A stretch of DNA of 7,096 nt from Bacteroidia bacterium (GTDB lineage Bacteria; Planctomycetota; Phycisphaerae; Phycisphaerales; SM1A02). This document shows, piece by piece, positions 1-6,755 of this stretch (its first letter is position 1; the number at the start of each line of letters is the position of its first letter). The notes below the pieces were generated by a model. It ran no database searches, was not told where the DNA came from, and saw nothing but the letters and a program-made list of their open reading frames with translations. A program made the position numbers and the translations under genes. The stretch is from positions 1 to 7,096 of the forward strand of contig JASGCG010000083.1 of NCBI GenBank assembly GCA_030054235.1, written 5' to 3'.

Positions 1-865
1 TGTACGTGCGAGCACCCAAGGAGAGCGCGAGCAGCTGGTGCCCGAGGCAGATGCCGAAGGTGGGCACGCTGCCGGCGACCGCGCGCAGCGTGTCGATGGT
101 CGCTTGGACCGCCGCCGGATCGCCGGGACCATTGCTGATGAAGAGGCCATCCGGCCGGTGCGCCAGGAGATCGGCAGCCGCCGCATCGTGCGGCATCGCG
201 ATGACCTCGCAGTTGCGTTCAGCGAGGTTCCTGTAGATGTTTCGCTTGGCGCCGCAGTCCAGCGCCACGACCTTCAATCGCCGAACGGCGCGCCGCACCA
301 AGTGCTCGCCACGTGGCACCCAGTCGCCGAGGTCTTCTTCCCATGCGCTCGCGCACGATGGGCTGACCTCGCTCGCCAGGTCCTGTCCGGCCATAGATGC
401 CGCGGCTTGGGCTCGCGCCACGAGATCGGCATCCGACAGCGAGGAATCGGTGCTGATCACGCCGTTCATCGCGCCGCTGGTTCGGAGGATCCGCACGAGC
501 GCCCGCGTGTCGATGCCCGCGATGCCCACGATGCCGTGCGACGACAGCCACGACGACACGTCGTTGCATGCCCGGTAATTGCTCGTCATGCGCGAGAGTT
601 CGCGCACGACGAAGCCCGCCACGCATGGCTTGCCGCTCTCGACGTCATCGGCTGCAACCCCATAATTACCGATCTGCGGCGCTGTCATCACCAGAATCTG
701 TCCGGTGTAGCTCGGATCGGAGAGCGCTTCCTGGTAGCCGCACATTGCTGTGTTGAAGACGACCTCACCGGTGCCTTGGACGGACGTTGCCCCAAAGCCC
801 GTGCCGTGGAAGACCGCGCCACTCGCCAAGGCGAGGCGCGTCGGAGTCGACGCATGCTGATTCAT
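1..865 (-). CDS. carA: Carbamoyl-phosphate synthase small subunit (glutaminase chain), C-terminus outside the window
   Basis: CarA hydrolyses glutamine and passes ammonia to CarB to make carbamoyl phosphate for pyrimidine and arginine synthesis in the cytoplasm. The 288 codons seen start MNQHASTPTRLALASGAVFHG and cover the N-terminal small-chain domain (VVFNTAMCGYQE, DPSYTGQI, GIAGIDTRALVR) and the first half of the class I glutamine amidotransferase domain. SNGPGDP lies at residues 244-250 and GICLGHQ carries the nucleophile Cys273, close to Cys269 of the E. coli enzyme. Roughly 90-100 residues, with the catalytic His and Glu, are beyond the edge. An in-frame ATG at 898 would add 11 residues. 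The start at 865 was chosen because it fits the family N-terminus better. Neither start has a clear Shine-Dalgarno sequence. The gene is divergent from the secretin gene. Codon use is looser than in the secretin (CAA, CGA, AAT and GCA all occur). Confidence 0.95.
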   Translation of the reverse strand, partial: MNQHASTPTRLALASGAVFHGTGFGATSVQGTGEVVFNTAMCGYQEALSDPSYTGQILVMTAPQIGNYGVAADDVESGKPCVAGFVVRELSRMTSNYRACNDVSSWLSSHGIVGIAGIDTRALVRILRTSGAMNGVISTDSSLSDADLVARAQAAASMAGQDLASEVSPSCASAWEEDLGDWVPRGEHLVRRAVRRLKVVALDCGAKRNIYRNLAERNCEVIAMPHDAAAADLLAHRPDGLFISNGPGDPAAVQATIDTLRAVAGSVPTFGICLGHQLLALSLGARTY

Positions 866-1016
866 CGATGTCCGATGGTAGCGATTGAGGGGAGCCATCC
901 GGACCTGTCTTGCGAATGTTCGGTGGATGGCGGTACGCTCTGCGACCCGCCGCTCGCGGCCTGACCGACAGCCCCACGACCGATCGTCAAGATTGCCCCC
1001 CACGGAGCGCCCCAGC
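866..1016. promoter_or_regulatory. Divergent intergenic region between carA and the secretin gene
   Basis: This 151-base gap must hold the promoters for carA (leftward) and probably for the whole rightward gene run, as both neighbours point away from it. Only weak candidates are visible. Rightward, TTGCGA at 910-915 and TACGCT at 934-939 are 18 bases apart and match the sigma-70 consensus poorly. Leftward, TTGACG (reverse complement of 985-990) resembles a -35 box but has no good -10 partner. ACGA (976-979) and TCGT (984-987) form a short inverted repeat that might be an operator half-site pair, though it is short enough to be chance. No riboswitch or attenuator was recognised. That the region is a promoter region is inferred from gene orientation, not from strong motifs. 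Confidence 0.5.
1004..1007 (+). promoter_or_regulatory. Ribosome binding site of the secretin gene
   Basis: GGAG ends 9 bases before the ATG at 1017. It supports that start over the upstream in-frame ATG at 885, which would put 44 low-quality residues ahead of a clean signal peptide. Confidence 0.6.
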
Positions 1017-3962
1017 ATGCACTGCCAGCCCTTTGCCCGCTTCCTGATCGCCTCGTCCGTCGCTGCGACCTTGCTCGCCATGCCGACGACCGCCCAGGAT
1101 GGCCGCCCCGCGCTTGACGACCCCGCTGCCGATCAACCCGCTCCGCGCGGTCGCGCGGCATCGACTCCCGCGCCGACGCAGGCCGACCGCGATGAGGCGG
1201 CTGCACGCCGCGCGCGCCTGGTGACCGACACCCTGCGTTCCGAAGCCAAGGCGCAGGCCTCGGCCGGCAACTGGGAAGCAGCCCTCGACTACTGGAACGA
1301 AGTCCTCAAGTCGGTTCCCGGCGACAAGGAAGCGCTCGACGGCGTCGAACAGGCCCGTGCCGCGATGAACCAGGGCTCGATGGTCGACACCGTCGCCGAT
1401 GACATCTCGCTGCTGCGCCAGCGCCGCGAGGTCGAAGCCCAGTCGGCCGTCCGCCGCGCCACCGAACTGAAGCAGAAGGGCGACTTCGACGGCGCCATGC
1501 GCGTCATGACCGCCGCTCGCCTGAAGATCGAGCAGGCCCGCGACTACCTGACCCCGGGCATGGTCGATTCGCTCATGGTGCAGATCGACGAGCTCATCGC
1601 CGACATCAACGAGAGCCGCACGCTCTCGCTCATGGTCGAGCAGGACAAGACCCGCGAGCAGGCCAGCCGCACCGCGCGCGACCAGCAGCGTGCCGAGCAG
1701 ACCAAGCGCGACCAGGTCGTGAACGAGAACATCCGCCGCGTGCGCGAGCTGCAGCTGCAGCAGAAGTACGACGAGGCGCTGACCTTGCTCGACGCCACGC
1801 TCACGCTCGACCGCTACAGCCAGGCGGCCCTCGCGCTGCGTGATGCCATCGAGACCGCGAAGAGCTACCGCGACTACAGCGTCGCCATCGGCGAGCGTGC
1901 CCGCGGCTACACCCAGATGTCCAAGGATGCGATCGAGGGCATGATCGCCCCGCGTCGCAACGTGCTCGGCGCCGGCCCCAAGTCGACCAACGGCAAGATG
2001 GTCTATCCCGAGGATTGGCGTCAGCTCTCGCTGCGCCGTTCCGGCGCCGCTGGCTTCTCGGATTCAGCCGCCGATGCGCAGGTCCTGGCCTCGATCGAAT
2101 CCACGCCGGTCAACCTCGCCTCGGCCGATTACTCGCTCGAGCAGGCGATCGACGTGATGGAGAAGATCGCCCGCACCGACAACCCCGGCCTCAACATCGT
2201 GCCTGACTGGCGCGCCTTGGCCGAGGCCGGCATCGATCGTGAGACCCGCGTTCGCCTCGATGCGCTCGAGGGCGTGCCCATGGACGTGGCGCTCACGCGC
2301 GTGCTCGAGCAGTACGGCGAGGGCACCTCGAGCCCGGCCTTCACCGTGACCGACGGCATGGTCGTCGTGAGCACGCCGGAATCGATCCGCCGCAACGTGA
2401 TGATCGAGGTGTACGACATCCGCGATCTGTTGCTGGAGATTCCCTACTTCGACAACGCCCCGGACTTCAGCCTCGAGAAGGGCATCAGCCAGGGCACGGG
2501 CGACGGCCTCACGCCGTCGCAGGGCGGCCAGCTGTTCGGCGCCAAGAAGGACGAGCGCCAGGCCAAGACGCGCGAGTCGATCGAGCAGGATGTAATGGAC
2601 CTGATCCAGATGCAGACCGCCGATGTGGGCGACTGGAAGGACCAGGGCGGCAACACCGGCTCGATCTCGCCGATGAACGGCAACCTGATCGTGACCAACA
2701 CTGCACAGGCCCACCGCGAGATCGAAGGCCTGCTCAACAAGATGCGCGAGGTTCGCGCCCTGCAGATCGCGATCGAAGCCCGCCTGATCAACGTCGACCT
2801 CGAATGGTTCGAGCAGATCGGCATCGACTTCGACCTGTACTTCAACTCGAACCCGGCGATGTACGACGCCGCCGTCGCGCAGGACCCGAACTTCCAGCTG
2901 CGTGACTTCTTCTTCCAGAACATCCCCGGCTCGGCTCCGCCGCAGGGCAACAGCAACATCGGTCGCCTGCGCAACCCGGTGACCTTCACCGGCATCGGCC
3001 AGGACAGCGACCTGCCCGGCGCGGTGCCCAACACCGGCGGTGCAGTCGGCGTGGGCAACGGCGGCGACATCGATTACACCTACCCAGGCCAGTTCTTCAA
3101 CCCCGTCGGCGTCCGCCGCGAGGGCGAGGCCTACGGCTCGAGCGGCGAGAGCAACGGCTTCTCGCCGGTGAACGTGCAGCAGGAAGGCCTGCCGCTGGTC
3201 AACGCGCTCGCCGCGGCCAGCCAGTCGCCCTTCGTGCTCGCGGCGCTCGGTTCGCCGGCCCTGTCGACCGGCTTCACCTACCTCGATGACGTCCAGATCG
3301 ACCTGCTCGTCCAGGCCACGCAGGCTGACCAGCGCAACTCGGTGCTCACCGCGCCGCGCCTCACCCTGTTCAACGGCCAGCGCTCGTGGATCAGCATCGC
3401 GAAGGGCATCACCTACGTGTCGGGCCTCGAGCCGATCACCGGCAACAACGCCGCAGGCTTCGAGCCGGAAACGAACGTCGTGTTCGAGGGCTTCGTCCTC
3501 GACCTCGATGCGGTCATCAGCGCCGATCGCCGCTACGTCACCATGAACGTGCGCTTCGGCCTCAACGAGAACGTCTCGTTCACCCCAGTGACGGTGACCG
3601 GCGCGGCTGGTGGCGGTGGTGGCGACGGTGGCGGCGGTCGTGCGTCGCAGTTCTCCGGCACCATCCAGTTGCCCAGCCTGCAGGGTTCGGAAATCCGCAC
3701 CTCGGTGAGCGTTCCCGACAAGGGCACCATCATGCTGGGCGGCCAGATCCTGATGAACGAGATCGAGATCGAGGTCGGCGTGCCGGTCCTCAGCAAGATC
3801 CCGATCGTTAACCGCTTCTTCACCAACCGTCTGACGACCCGCAGCGAGAAGACCCAGATGCTGCTCATCCGTCCCGAGATCATGATCCAGCAGGAGATGG
3901 AAGACGACCTCTTCCCCGACCTGCGGTCGCAGCTCGGCGAGGGATCCGCCGGCGGCTTCTGA
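1017..3962 (+). CDS. Outer-membrane secretin (type II/III secretion or type IV pilus superfamily) with N-terminal TPR-like repeats
   Basis: This 981-residue protein should form an oligomeric outer-membrane channel. A signal peptide spans residues 1-26, with Arg8, the hydrophobic stretch FLIASSVAATLLAM and likely cleavage after PTTA. A Pro/Ala-rich linker follows, then TPR-like helices (about 76-115, 144-190 and 238-281) with a charged coiled-coil-like stretch near 205-242. YPEDW is at 330-334. A secretin/TonB N-terminal (STN-like) domain lies at about 365-455, and an N-domain strand with IEAR at 586-589. The secretin domain proper follows: LTAPRL at 777-782, a glycine-rich run at 865-874, and the signature GVPVLSKIPIVNRFF at 921-935. 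A Gly/Asn/Pro-rich insert of about 145 residues (608-752) lies between the IEAR strand and the secretin domain. The C-terminus ends in Phe and has no evident pilotin-binding domain. No partner secretion or pilus gene is in view, so the pathway served is unknown. GspD is the likely automatic name. Secretin identity is firm; the system is not. Confidence 0.92.
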   Translation: MHCQPFARFLIASSVAATLLAMPTTAQDGRPALDDPAADQPAPRGRAASTPAPTQADRDEAAARRARLVTDTLRSEAKAQASAGNWEAALDYWNEVLKSVPGDKEALDGVEQARAAMNQGSMVDTVADDISLLRQRREVEAQSAVRRATELKQKGDFDGAMRVMTAARLKIEQARDYLTPGMVDSLMVQIDELIADINESRTLSLMVEQDKTREQASRTARDQQRAEQTKRDQVVNENIRRVRELQLQQKYDEALTLLDATLTLDRYSQAALALRDAIETAKSYRDYSVAIGERARGYTQMSKDAIEGMIAPRRNVLGAGPKSTNGKMVYPEDWRQLSLRRSGAAGFSDSAADAQVLASIESTPVNLASADYSLEQAIDVMEKIARTDNPGLNIVPDWRALAEAGIDRETRVRLDALEGVPMDVALTRVLEQYGEGTSSPAFTVTDGMVVVSTPESIRRNVMIEVYDIRDLLLEIPYFDNAPDFSLEKGISQGTGDGLTPSQGGQLFGAKKDERQAKTRESIEQDVMDLIQMQTADVGDWKDQGGNTGSISPMNGNLIVTNTAQAHREIEGLLNKMREVRALQIAIEARLINVDLEWFEQIGIDFDLYFNSNPAMYDAAVAQDPNFQLRDFFFQNIPGSAPPQGNSNIGRLRNPVTFTGIGQDSDLPGAVPNTGGAVGVGNGGDIDYTYPGQFFNPVGVRREGEAYGSSGESNGFSPVNVQQEGLPLVNALAAASQSPFVLAALGSPALSTGFTYLDDVQIDLLVQATQADQRNSVLTAPRLTLFNGQRSWISIAKGITYVSGLEPITGNNAAGFEPETNVVFEGFVLDLDAVISADRRYVTMNVRFGLNENVSFTPVTVTGAAGGGGGDGGGGRASQFSGTIQLPSLQGSEIRTSVSVPDKGTIMLGGQILMNEIEIEVGVPVLSKIPIVNRFFTNRLTTRSEKTQMLLIRPEIMIQQEMEDDLFPDLRSQLGEGSAGGF
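3609..3638 (+). repeat. GGY codon run encoding a glycine-rich loop in the secretin domain
   Basis: Ten consecutive codons, nine of them GGT or GGC with one GAC, encode a glycine run broken by one Asp at secretin residues 865-874. The tract is a near-triplet repeat and could be prone to slippage in steps of three. In the protein it would be a flexible loop between two beta strands of the secretin domain. Confidence 0.7.
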
Positions 3963-3981
3963 ACCAGTCCTCCAACCCCTC

Positions 3982-3988
3982 GGGGAAG
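3982..3988 (+). promoter_or_regulatory. Ribosome binding site of the STAS gene
   Basis: GGGGAAG ends 4 bases before the ATG at 3993. Its GGGG could pair with CCCC at 3976-3979, but the two-base loop makes a stable hairpin unlikely. The site supports independent initiation of the STAS gene 30 bases after the secretin stop. Confidence 0.5.
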
Positions 3989-3992
3989 CACC

Positions 3993-4352
3993 ATGGCCAA
4001 CGACAGTTCCCGCCTGCGCATCAGCGCCGTCAATGACGTGGTGCGCATCGACTTCGTCGACCGCGACATCCTCGATGAGGCCACCATCCGGCAGATCGGG
4101 CAGGACATCCAGCGCAAGCTCGAGCCGATGACCGCCCCCAAGGTGCTGATGTGCTTCGGCGTCGTCGAGCACCTGTCTTCGGCCGCGCTCGGCACGTTGA
4201 TCACCGTGAACAGCCTCGTGAAGAAGAAGGGCGGCACGTTGCGCCTGGCCGAGATCCGCCCCGAGATCCTCGAGGTCTTCTACATCACGAAGCTGAACAA
4301 GCACTTCAGCATCGACGAGTCGGCCGAGGCCGCCCTCAAGGCGCTCGCCTGA
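3993..4352 (+). CDS. STAS-domain protein, anti-sigma-factor antagonist (RsbV/SpoIIAA type)
   Basis: This 119-residue protein is a single STAS domain, the usual size for RsbV or SpoIIAA. In that family the unphosphorylated antagonist binds the partner kinase and frees its target; phosphorylation on a serine by the kinase ends the interaction. The phosphorylation loop reads HLSSAALGTL at residues 60-69. Aligned with the DSSGLG or DSTGLG loop of Bacillus proteins, Ser63 takes the phospho-acceptor position, while the preceding Asp is Ser62 and the following Ser/Thr-Gly is Ala-Ala. The C-terminal part (GGTLRLAEIRPEILEVF, then the KLNKHF helix) is typical of STAS folds. The kinase gene begins 8 bases downstream, which strongly supports the partner-switch role. 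Whether the output is a sigma factor cannot be seen, since none is encoded nearby. Identity as a STAS protein is firm; its target is unknown. Confidence 0.9.
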   Translation: MANDSSRLRISAVNDVVRIDFVDRDILDEATIRQIGQDIQRKLEPMTAPKVLMCFGVVEHLSSAALGTLITVNSLVKKKGGTLRLAEIRPEILEVFYITKLNKHFSIDESAEAALKALA

Positions 4353-4360
4353 GCCCAGCC

Positions 4361-4780
4361 ATGCCGGCGCGCATCGAAGGCCACGCGATCCTCCGCGGCC
4401 CGCGTGCCGAGATCGATGCGTCGCAGACGGCGGTCGAGCAGGCGATGGCGCAGCATGGATACGGCCGCGAGGCCCTCTTCGCCGTCCGATTGGCGCTGGA
4501 AGAAGCGCTCGTGAACGCCATTCGCCACGGCAACCGCCACGTGCCCGATGGGCAGGTCGACTTCCGCTGGAGCGTGGATGGCGACGAGGCCCGCTTCGAC
4601 GTGCGCGACCAGGGTGAGGGCTTCGATCCGGATGCGGTGCCCGACCCGACCGATGACGACAACCTCGAGATCCCCTCGGGCCGCGGCATCATGCTGATGA
4701 AGGCCTACATGTCCGAGGTCGAGTACCGCGACCCGGGCAATCACCTGGCGATGGTCTACAGGAAGTCGAAGGGCGCATGA
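4361..4780 (+). CDS. ATP-binding serine kinase/anti-sigma factor (RsbW/SpoIIAB type, HATPase_c_2)
   Basis: This 139-residue GHKL-fold protein is close in length to SpoIIAB. The N box reads LEEALVNAIRHGN at residues 46-58, with Glu48 and Asn52 at the positions of the catalytic Glu and Mg-binding Asn of SpoIIAB. The G1 box is DQGEGFDPD (83-91) and the G2 box SGRGIMLMKAY (106-116), so the ATP site looks intact. The family binds a sigma factor or other regulator and phosphorylates its STAS antagonist, which here is the preceding gene. The start at 4361 gives the expected N-terminus. The same frame runs open upstream to an ATG at 4151 inside the STAS gene, but that extension is only overlap. No good Shine-Dalgarno is present, so translation may be coupled to the STAS gene. 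Its stop overlaps the next start as ATGA. Target protein not visible. Confidence 0.9.
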   Translation: MPARIEGHAILRGPRAEIDASQTAVEQAMAQHGYGREALFAVRLALEEALVNAIRHGNRHVPDGQVDFRWSVDGDEARFDVRDQGEGFDPDAVPDPTDDDNLEIPSGRGIMLMKAYMSEVEYRDPGNHLAMVYRKSKGA

Positions 4781-5811
4781 GCGACAAGGCACCGATGCGT
4801 GTGGGCGTGGTCGGCTGCGGGCGCATGGGGCGCCACCACGTCCGCGTGGCCAGCCAGGCCGACGGAGCCGAGCTCGTGGCCATCGCCGATGCGAGCGAAG
4901 AGCGTCGCAACACGCTGGCCGAGCAGTTCGGCGGCACGCCATGCGCGTCGCTCGATGAGTTGCTGGCCGTGGGCGTGCAGGCCATCGTGGTGGCCACCCC
5001 GACGGTCACGCACCGCGACATCGTGCTCCAGGCCGCTGCGGCGGGCGTGCACTGTCTGGTCGAGAAGCCCCTCGCCCCGGATGAGCGCACCGCAACGGAG
5101 ATGGCCGAGGCCGCCGCGCGCCACGGCGTGGCCCTGCAAGTCGGGCACGTCGTGCGCTACGACCCCGTGATGGTGGCGGTGCGTGGCCTCGCGGGCATCA
5201 CGCCACGCTTCATCGAGATGGATCGCATCTCGCCCATGACCTTCCGCAGCGTCGATGTGGGCGTGGTGCTCGACATGATGATCCACGACCTCGACCTGCT
5301 GCTGATGCTCGTGGGCAGCGAGCCCGAGGAGATCCACGCCAATGCGGTCTGCGTGCTCGGCGAGGCCGAGGACATCTGCAATGCACGGCTGGTCTTTCCT
5401 GCGGGGCCCGATGGCATCCGCTGCGTGGCCAACGTCACGGCGAGCCGCATGGCGCTCAAGACCGAGCGCAAGATCCGCATCATCAGCGAGGATGCCTACG
5501 TCAGCGCCGACTTCGTCGCGCGGCAGGGGACCGTCGTCCGCAAGACCGCCAACGCCGAGCAGCTCGATCAGGTTCGACGGCAGCTGAAGGATGGCGATGA
5601 CCTGTCGGGCGTGAACTACCTCGACCTCGTCAAGGTCGAGCCGCTGGCCGTGGGTGCTGGCGATCCGCTCACCCTGCAGTTCGCCGACTTCGTGCGCTCC
5701 GTTCGCACCGGTGAGCGCCCGTTCGTCGATGCCGAGGCGGGATCCGCTGCCGTGCGCACCGCCGAGCGGATCGTCGAGGCCGCCCGCGCCGCCGGCGCGC
5801 GCATGGTCTGA
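4777..5811 (+). CDS. Gfo/Idh/MocA-family NAD(P)-dependent oxidoreductase, possibly a UDP-sugar 3-dehydrogenase
   Basis: This 344-residue cytoplasmic enzyme has an N-terminal Rossmann domain with the dinucleotide loop GCGRMG at residues 13-18. Acidic Asp38 at the end of the second strand suggests NAD rather than NADP. VEKP at 95-98 carries the family lysine (Lys97). The C-terminal domain has IHDLD at 169-173, supplying the usual active-site His/Asp. The stretch from RISPM through DVGVVLDMMIHDLD to the NARLVF and TASR motifs resembles, from memory, dehydrogenases encoded beside lipid A (lpx) genes, including GnnA-like UDP-GlcNAc 3-dehydrogenases. That would give a role in 2,3-diamino-sugar lipid A, but no lpx gene or GnnB-type aminotransferase is in the window, so substrate is inference only. 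ATGA overlap with the kinase gene suggests translational coupling; a GGAAG at 4761-4765 may serve as its ribosome site. Confidence 0.88.
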   Translation: MSDKAPMRVGVVGCGRMGRHHVRVASQADGAELVAIADASEERRNTLAEQFGGTPCASLDELLAVGVQAIVVATPTVTHRDIVLQAAAAGVHCLVEKPLAPDERTATEMAEAAARHGVALQVGHVVRYDPVMVAVRGLAGITPRFIEMDRISPMTFRSVDVGVVLDMMIHDLDLLLMLVGSEPEEIHANAVCVLGEAEDICNARLVFPAGPDGIRCVANVTASRMALKTERKIRIISEDAYVSADFVARQGTVVRKTANAEQLDQVRRQLKDGDDLSGVNYLDLVKVEPLAVGAGDPLTLQFADFVRSVRTGERPFVDAEAGSAAVRTAERIVEAARAAGARMV

Positions 5812-5822
5812 CCCGACCCGCC

Positions 5823-6755
5823 ATGCCGCCTGTCCTGATCGGTTCCCACTGCTCGATCGCGGGTGGCCTGCACCTGGCGATCGCGGAAGCGGTCAGGCTC
5901 GGCTTGGACTGTGTCCAGGTCTTCACGAAGAACCAGCGGCAGTGGGCGTCGAAGCCCCTGCAGCAGGCCGAGATCAAGGCGTGGTCGCAGGCACTGGCTG
6001 CGGCGGGCTGGGATGGATCACGCGTCGTGAGCCACAACTCCTATCTCGTGAACCTGGCGAATCCGGATGTGGCGGCACGCAAGCGCTCGCTGGCCCTCCA
6101 GCGCGACGAGACCGAACGCTGCGAGGCGCTCGGCATCCCCGTGTGCGTGATGCACCCAGGCGCGCACCTGGGCACGCCGAGGAAGCCTCGTGAACCGAAT
6201 CGGCTGGGCGAGCCGCCATCGGCCGATGAGCTCGAGGGGCTGCGCCGCATTGCCGCATCGCTCGATGAATTGCACCGGCAGCTCAAGGGTTTCCGCACCA
6301 TCACGCTGCTCGAGACGACCGTCGGTTCCGGCACGAACCTCGGCTACGACTTCGGCCACCTGCGCATGATCCGCGAGCTGGTGCGCGCCCCCGAGCGCGT
6401 GGGCTTCTGCATCGATACGTGCCACATCGTGGCGGCCGGGCATGACTGCTCCACGCCGGCGCGCGCGAAGGCCGTGCTGGAGCGCTTCGACCGTGAGTGC
6501 GGCCTCGAGCACGTGCACGCCGTGCACGTCAATGACAGCATCGGTGCGTGCGGTTCAAGGCTGGACCGGCACGAGCACATCGGGCATGGCACGTGCGGCG
6601 AAGCCTGCTTTCGCGCGGTCTTGAGGCATCCCAAGCTGCTCGGTCGGCCCATGATTCTCGAGACGGCCAAGGACGTTGCGCCCGGTGGCGAGCCGTGGGA
6701 TATCGTCAACGCGCGCGCGCTTCGTCGACTCGCAGGCGTGCGCGCCGCACGATGA
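5823..6755 (+). CDS. nfo: Endonuclease IV (AP endonuclease, deoxyribonuclease IV)
   Basis: Nfo cuts DNA 5' of abasic sites and processes damaged 3' ends in base excision repair, using three zinc ions. All nine metal ligands known from E. coli Nfo can be matched in this 310-residue protein: His71 (SHNSYL), His111 (HPGAHL), Glu164 (LETT), Asp198 and His201 (CIDTCH), His235 (HVNDS), Asp248 and His250 (DRHEHIG) and Glu280 (LETA). It is about 25 residues longer than the E. coli enzyme, mainly from a Pro/Arg-rich loop near 118-134 between the second and third ligand groups. It holds 11 cysteines, several near the active site (Cys243, Cys258, Cys262). The start at 5823 puts the family N-terminus (LIGSHCSIAGG) in place. 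No Shine-Dalgarno is obvious. The gene lies 11 bases after the oxidoreductase and overlaps the next gene by ATGA. Confidence 0.95.
   Translation: MPPVLIGSHCSIAGGLHLAIAEAVRLGLDCVQVFTKNQRQWASKPLQQAEIKAWSQALAAAGWDGSRVVSHNSYLVNLANPDVAARKRSLALQRDETERCEALGIPVCVMHPGAHLGTPRKPREPNRLGEPPSADELEGLRRIAASLDELHRQLKGFRTITLLETTVGSGTNLGYDFGHLRMIRELVRAPERVGFCIDTCHIVAAGHDCSTPARAKAVLERFDRECGLEHVHAVHVNDSIGACGSRLDRHEHIGHGTCGEACFRAVLRHPKLLGRPMILETAKDVAPGGEPWDIVNARALRRLAGVRAAR

Noticed and set aside
180..194. Perfect six-pair inverted repeat GCCGCA-TCG-TGCGGC
   Set aside because: It is within the conserved carA coding region and is likely coincidental.
875..880. TACCAT on the minus strand as a -10 box giving a near-leaderless carA transcript
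   Set aside because: It matches four of six consensus bases but has no -35 partner at the right distance.
38..964. Open frame of 308 codons on the plus strand across the carA region
   Set aside because: It is antisense to carA, whose product shows clear family motifs including the catalytic Cys. The plus-strand product is Arg/His/Ala-rich with no recognisable domain.
885..1016. Upstream extension of the secretin reading frame
   Set aside because: The added 44 residues are Arg/Ser-rich, unlike any signal peptide, while the ATG at 1017 has a ribosome site and begins a clean signal sequence.
3976..3985. CCCC-TC-GGGG as a terminator after the secretin gene
   Set aside because: The loop is only two bases, the stem is four pairs and no T run follows. 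The GGGG is better explained as the STAS ribosome site.
2064..4304. Open frame of 746 codons on the minus strand opposite the secretin and STAS genes
   Set aside because: It is a shadow caused by GC-rich codon structure. It crosses two real genes and their gap, and its product is low-complexity Asp/His/Val/Ala-rich without motifs.
4151..4360. Upstream extension of the kinase gene inside the STAS gene
   Set aside because: The extension would be an Arg/His-rich out-of-frame reading of the STAS gene; the ATG at 4361 gives the family length.
5785..5799. GC-rich hairpin (six-pair stem, three-base loop) at the end of the oxidoreductase gene
   Set aside because: It lies in coding sequence, has no T run after it, and the next gene starts 11 bases past the stop. 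Such hairpins are expected by chance at this GC content.
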